Positions 62,386-64,000 of a stretch of DNA of 64,000 nucleotides are shown one piece after another. The notes under the pieces are model-generated. The model made no database searches, was not told where the DNA came from, and worked only from the letters and a program-made list of their open reading frames with translations. Origin of the DNA: Paenibacillus taiwanensis DSM 18679 (GTDB lineage Bacteria > Bacillota > Bacilli > Paenibacillales > Paenibacillaceae); contig NZ_KE384306.1 of the NCBI RefSeq assembly GCF_000425125.1, positions 769,705 to 833,704 of the forward strand, given 5' to 3'. The position numbers and the translations under genes are program-made. Position 1 is the stretch's first letter. Every line of letters begins with the position of its first letter.

Positions 62386-64000
62386 TTATGAAATCGGTCC
62401 GGACAGCATCATACTGATCATTGCTGCGGCTTCTTTACGTACTAGGCTCCGTTTTGAGCCGTAGTCTATAGTTCCGTCAGCCCGAGGCTTTACATCAGGG
62501 CCATACAATTGACTGGCGACAGCATACTTGACCGCAGTCTGTGCCCAATGATCCGTTGCGTCAGCCAGTAAGGCCTCTTGTGGATCAGCTCCCATAAGCT
62601 GCGCTAATCTCCATAAGACGACGGCTGCTTCTTGACGTGTAATGGGGGTGTCCGGGCTAAATTGATTAGTTTGTGTTCCTGTAACTAAACCAAACTCAGC
62701 AGCCGTTTGAATGTCTTTGGCATACGTATGTCCTTGCATGTCTGCAAAAGAGGACGTTTGGTCCGATTTTCGAATATGCATACTGGAAATGAGCAGTGAG
62801 ATGAATTCCCCACGTGTTATTTCTTCGTCTGGCAAAAAGGTATTCCCTGAACCTAGCTTAATACCACCACGCAGGAGCAGATCGTCAATATATTTATGGT
62901 AGGGATGCTTCTCGTTAATATCAGTGATGGTTACGGTTGGTGCAGTCAGTTTTTGCAGCCATGACACATTTCCCCAATCCATGTACATGATCTGTCCGGT
63001 CTCATCCCGTTTAAAGCCAATAAGTTTGTTCGATTTGGTCTTAAAGAGAAGTGGTGCAATTTGCTGCAATTGTTGTGTGCCTTTTGAGCTTGATAATTCC
63101 AACACACCTTCAGGTTGTACTTTTACGCGCAGCAGTTCAAAGCCTAAGCGCAGGTCACGATAAGTTCCTGCAAACGGCTGCAACTCTTGCTGAGTTGGCT
63201 TTAAGATGTGGGGATCGGGCTTGTTAACGGGATAATAATGGTTCATAAAAGAAGTGAACGCGTGCTCGCGGAAGTAGGCGTTAGTCGCGTCATTCCGGTT
63301 AAAGATAACAAAGGCACCAGTCTTTTGATCTGGCAGCAGCCACATCCAGGAACTGAATCCAGGAAGATCCCCACCTTTGCCGACCACGTTTTGACCATTG
63401 TAGCTTTCTCGGAAGAGGGATTCAAATCCATACGAAGTGTTAGGCAGCCCAGCAACTGAAGACACTTTAATCTCAAGCATGCTGCGAACGGACGCTGGTT
63501 TTAAAATTTGGTGCCCATTGTAGCTGCCATCATGAAGCAAAGCTAGCATAAACTTGGCCATGTCGCTGCCCGTAGATAATAAGCTGCCATCGGGGGAATC
63601 CGCCGGATTAATATCATATGGTGGCATGGGCTCGCCACTCGCATCATAAGACGTGGACAACGCCATTTTAGTGTCTGGAGTCATAATAAAGCTGCTTTGT
63701 TTCATCCCCAGCGGGTCAAGCAAGTTCCTTTTTGCATATTGGTGAAAAGGCTCTCCTGTAATTCTCTCCACAATGTATCCTTGAAGGTTAAAGGCCATAT
63801 TGTCATACATATAGGATTGTCCAGGTTTACGAACAACGGTAGGTGTGTAATGTCGTAAGTAGTCAGCGTTCGTTGCAAAATTGGCGTTTAAAGGCGGATC
63901 AGGGAAATCAAATCCGCTTGTGTACGTCATGAGGTGCTCTGCCGTTAGATCACCCTCGACTTGGCGAGGAATGTGAAGGTCTCCCAAGTAAGCGGAAATG
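62386..64000 (-). CDS. Surface serine hydrolase with three SLH domains, 5' end outside window
   Basis: The reading frame stays open to the window edge: before the TTG at 63987 it reads ISAY, continuing a normal beta-lactamase-family region (YLGDLHIPRQVEGDLT, HLMTYTSGFDF). The SxxK motif therefore lies outside. Visible parts are MYDNMAFNLQGYIVE (YxN equivalent), GKGGDLPGFSSWMWL, a beta-rich linker, and three C-terminal SLH repeats. The repeats begin near HKYIDDLLLRG, FADMQGHTYAKDIQ and DATDHWAQTAVKY. SLH domains bind pyruvylated secondary cell-wall polymer, placing the enzyme on the cell surface. Likely an esterase or peptidase. Confidence 0.9.
   Translation of the reverse strand, partial: ISAYLGDLHIPRQVEGDLTAEHLMTYTSGFDFPDPPLNANFATNADYLRHYTPTVVRKPGQSYMYDNMAFNLQGYIVERITGEPFHQYAKRNLLDPLGMKQSSFIMTPDTKMALSTSYDASGEPMPPYDINPADSPDGSLLSTGSDMAKFMLALLHDGSYNGHQILKPASVRSMLEIKVSSVAGLPNTSYGFESLFRESYNGQNVVGKGGDLPGFSSWMWLLPDQKTGAFVIFNRNDATNAYFREHAFTSFMNHYYPVNKPDPHILKPTQQELQPFAGTYRDLRLGFELLRVKVQPEGVLELSSSKGTQQLQQIAPLLFKTKSNKLIGFKRDETGQIMYMDWGNVSWLQKLTAPTVTITDINEKHPYHKYIDDLLLRGGIKLGSGNTFLPDEEITRGEFISLLISSMHIRKSDQTSSFADMQGHTYAKDIQTAAEFGLVTGTQTNQFSPDTPITRQEAAVVLWRLAQLMGADPQEALLADATDHWAQTAVKYAVASQLYGPDVKPRADGTIDYGSKRSLVRKEAAAMISMMLSGPIS

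Overview
The window looks like chromosome from a spore-forming, low-to-mid GC Firmicute of the Paenibacillus type. The evidence is a fused SecDF, a PdaA-type spore-cortex deacetylase, a tricistronic GerA-type germinant receptor operon, an S-layer-homology (SLH) anchored enzyme, strong GGAGG ribosome binding sites, frequent GTG/TTG starts, and U-tailed hairpin terminators. No rRNA, tRNA, phage or CRISPR locus was seen. The organism is inferred from gene content, not from a marker gene.

Layout. 1-13.1 kb: a partial YwaF-type membrane protein, a FrnE/DsbA oxidoreductase behind a palindromic operator, an esterase, an amidohydrolase, secDF-dedA, a divergent stand-alone IF-3 paralogue, an MFS exporter, a nitronate monooxygenase and two polysaccharide deacetylases. 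13.2-19.4 kb: a VOC protein, an FMN riboswitch in front of an EamA transporter, an AI-2E-family permease, and two membrane proteins (DUF457/YdjM and DUF4184) transcribed divergently around a LexA-box-like palindrome. 19.4-22.4 kb: a LacI-controlled sugar/sugar-acid operon that is visibly decaying. It has a broken UxaA SAF-domain gene at its head and a broken SDR gene at its tail; an SDR, a cyclase-family enzyme, a small protein and RbsD remain. 22.4-29.0 kb: a complete histidine utilisation operon hutH-hutU-hutI-hutG, followed by a convergent HutC-like GntR regulator and a structured palindromic spacer. 29.0-31.0 kb: a secreted GH8 glucanase/chitosanase with a long leader, and downstream a 73-bp IS-derived miniature element inserted into a terminator-like hairpin.

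31.0-37.2 kb: an oligopeptide ABC transporter operon (oppB-C-D-F-A plus a DUF3899 protein) with a near-consensus promoter and a 45-bp tandem duplication across the oppD/oppF junction. 37.5-39.4 kb: a serine hydrolase plus TetR pair under a 17-bp inverted repeat; the TetR gene seems to start at an AUA codon. 39.5-41.8 kb: DUF4870 and YdjO-like proteins and a flavin amine oxidase. 41.9-45.6 kb: the GerA-type receptor operon. 45.8-49.5 kb: a divergent TetR/MFS drug exporter pair with a shared palindrome, an EamA exporter and a DinB-like protein. 49.8-53.4 kb: aspartate ammonia-lyase behind a consensus cre site, then a second TetR plus serine hydrolase pair with its own palindrome. 53.6-64 kb: a GNAT acetyltransferase, a second AI-2E-family permease, AraC-GyrI, a histidine phosphatase, a DUF421 protein, an NlpC/P60 peptidase, a two-component system, DUF72, and a partial serine hydrolase with three SLH domains.

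Most of the window is ordinary housekeeping and accessory metabolism. The observations most worth following are regulatory or evolutionary: the LexA-like box over a YdjM-family promoter, the FMN riboswitch on a DMT transporter, the IF-3 paralogue lacking key arginines, the decayed UxaA operon, the apparent AUA start, the 45-bp duplication in a gene overlap, and the miniature insertion with intact target duplication. All function calls are by family recognition from sequence; no search was run.
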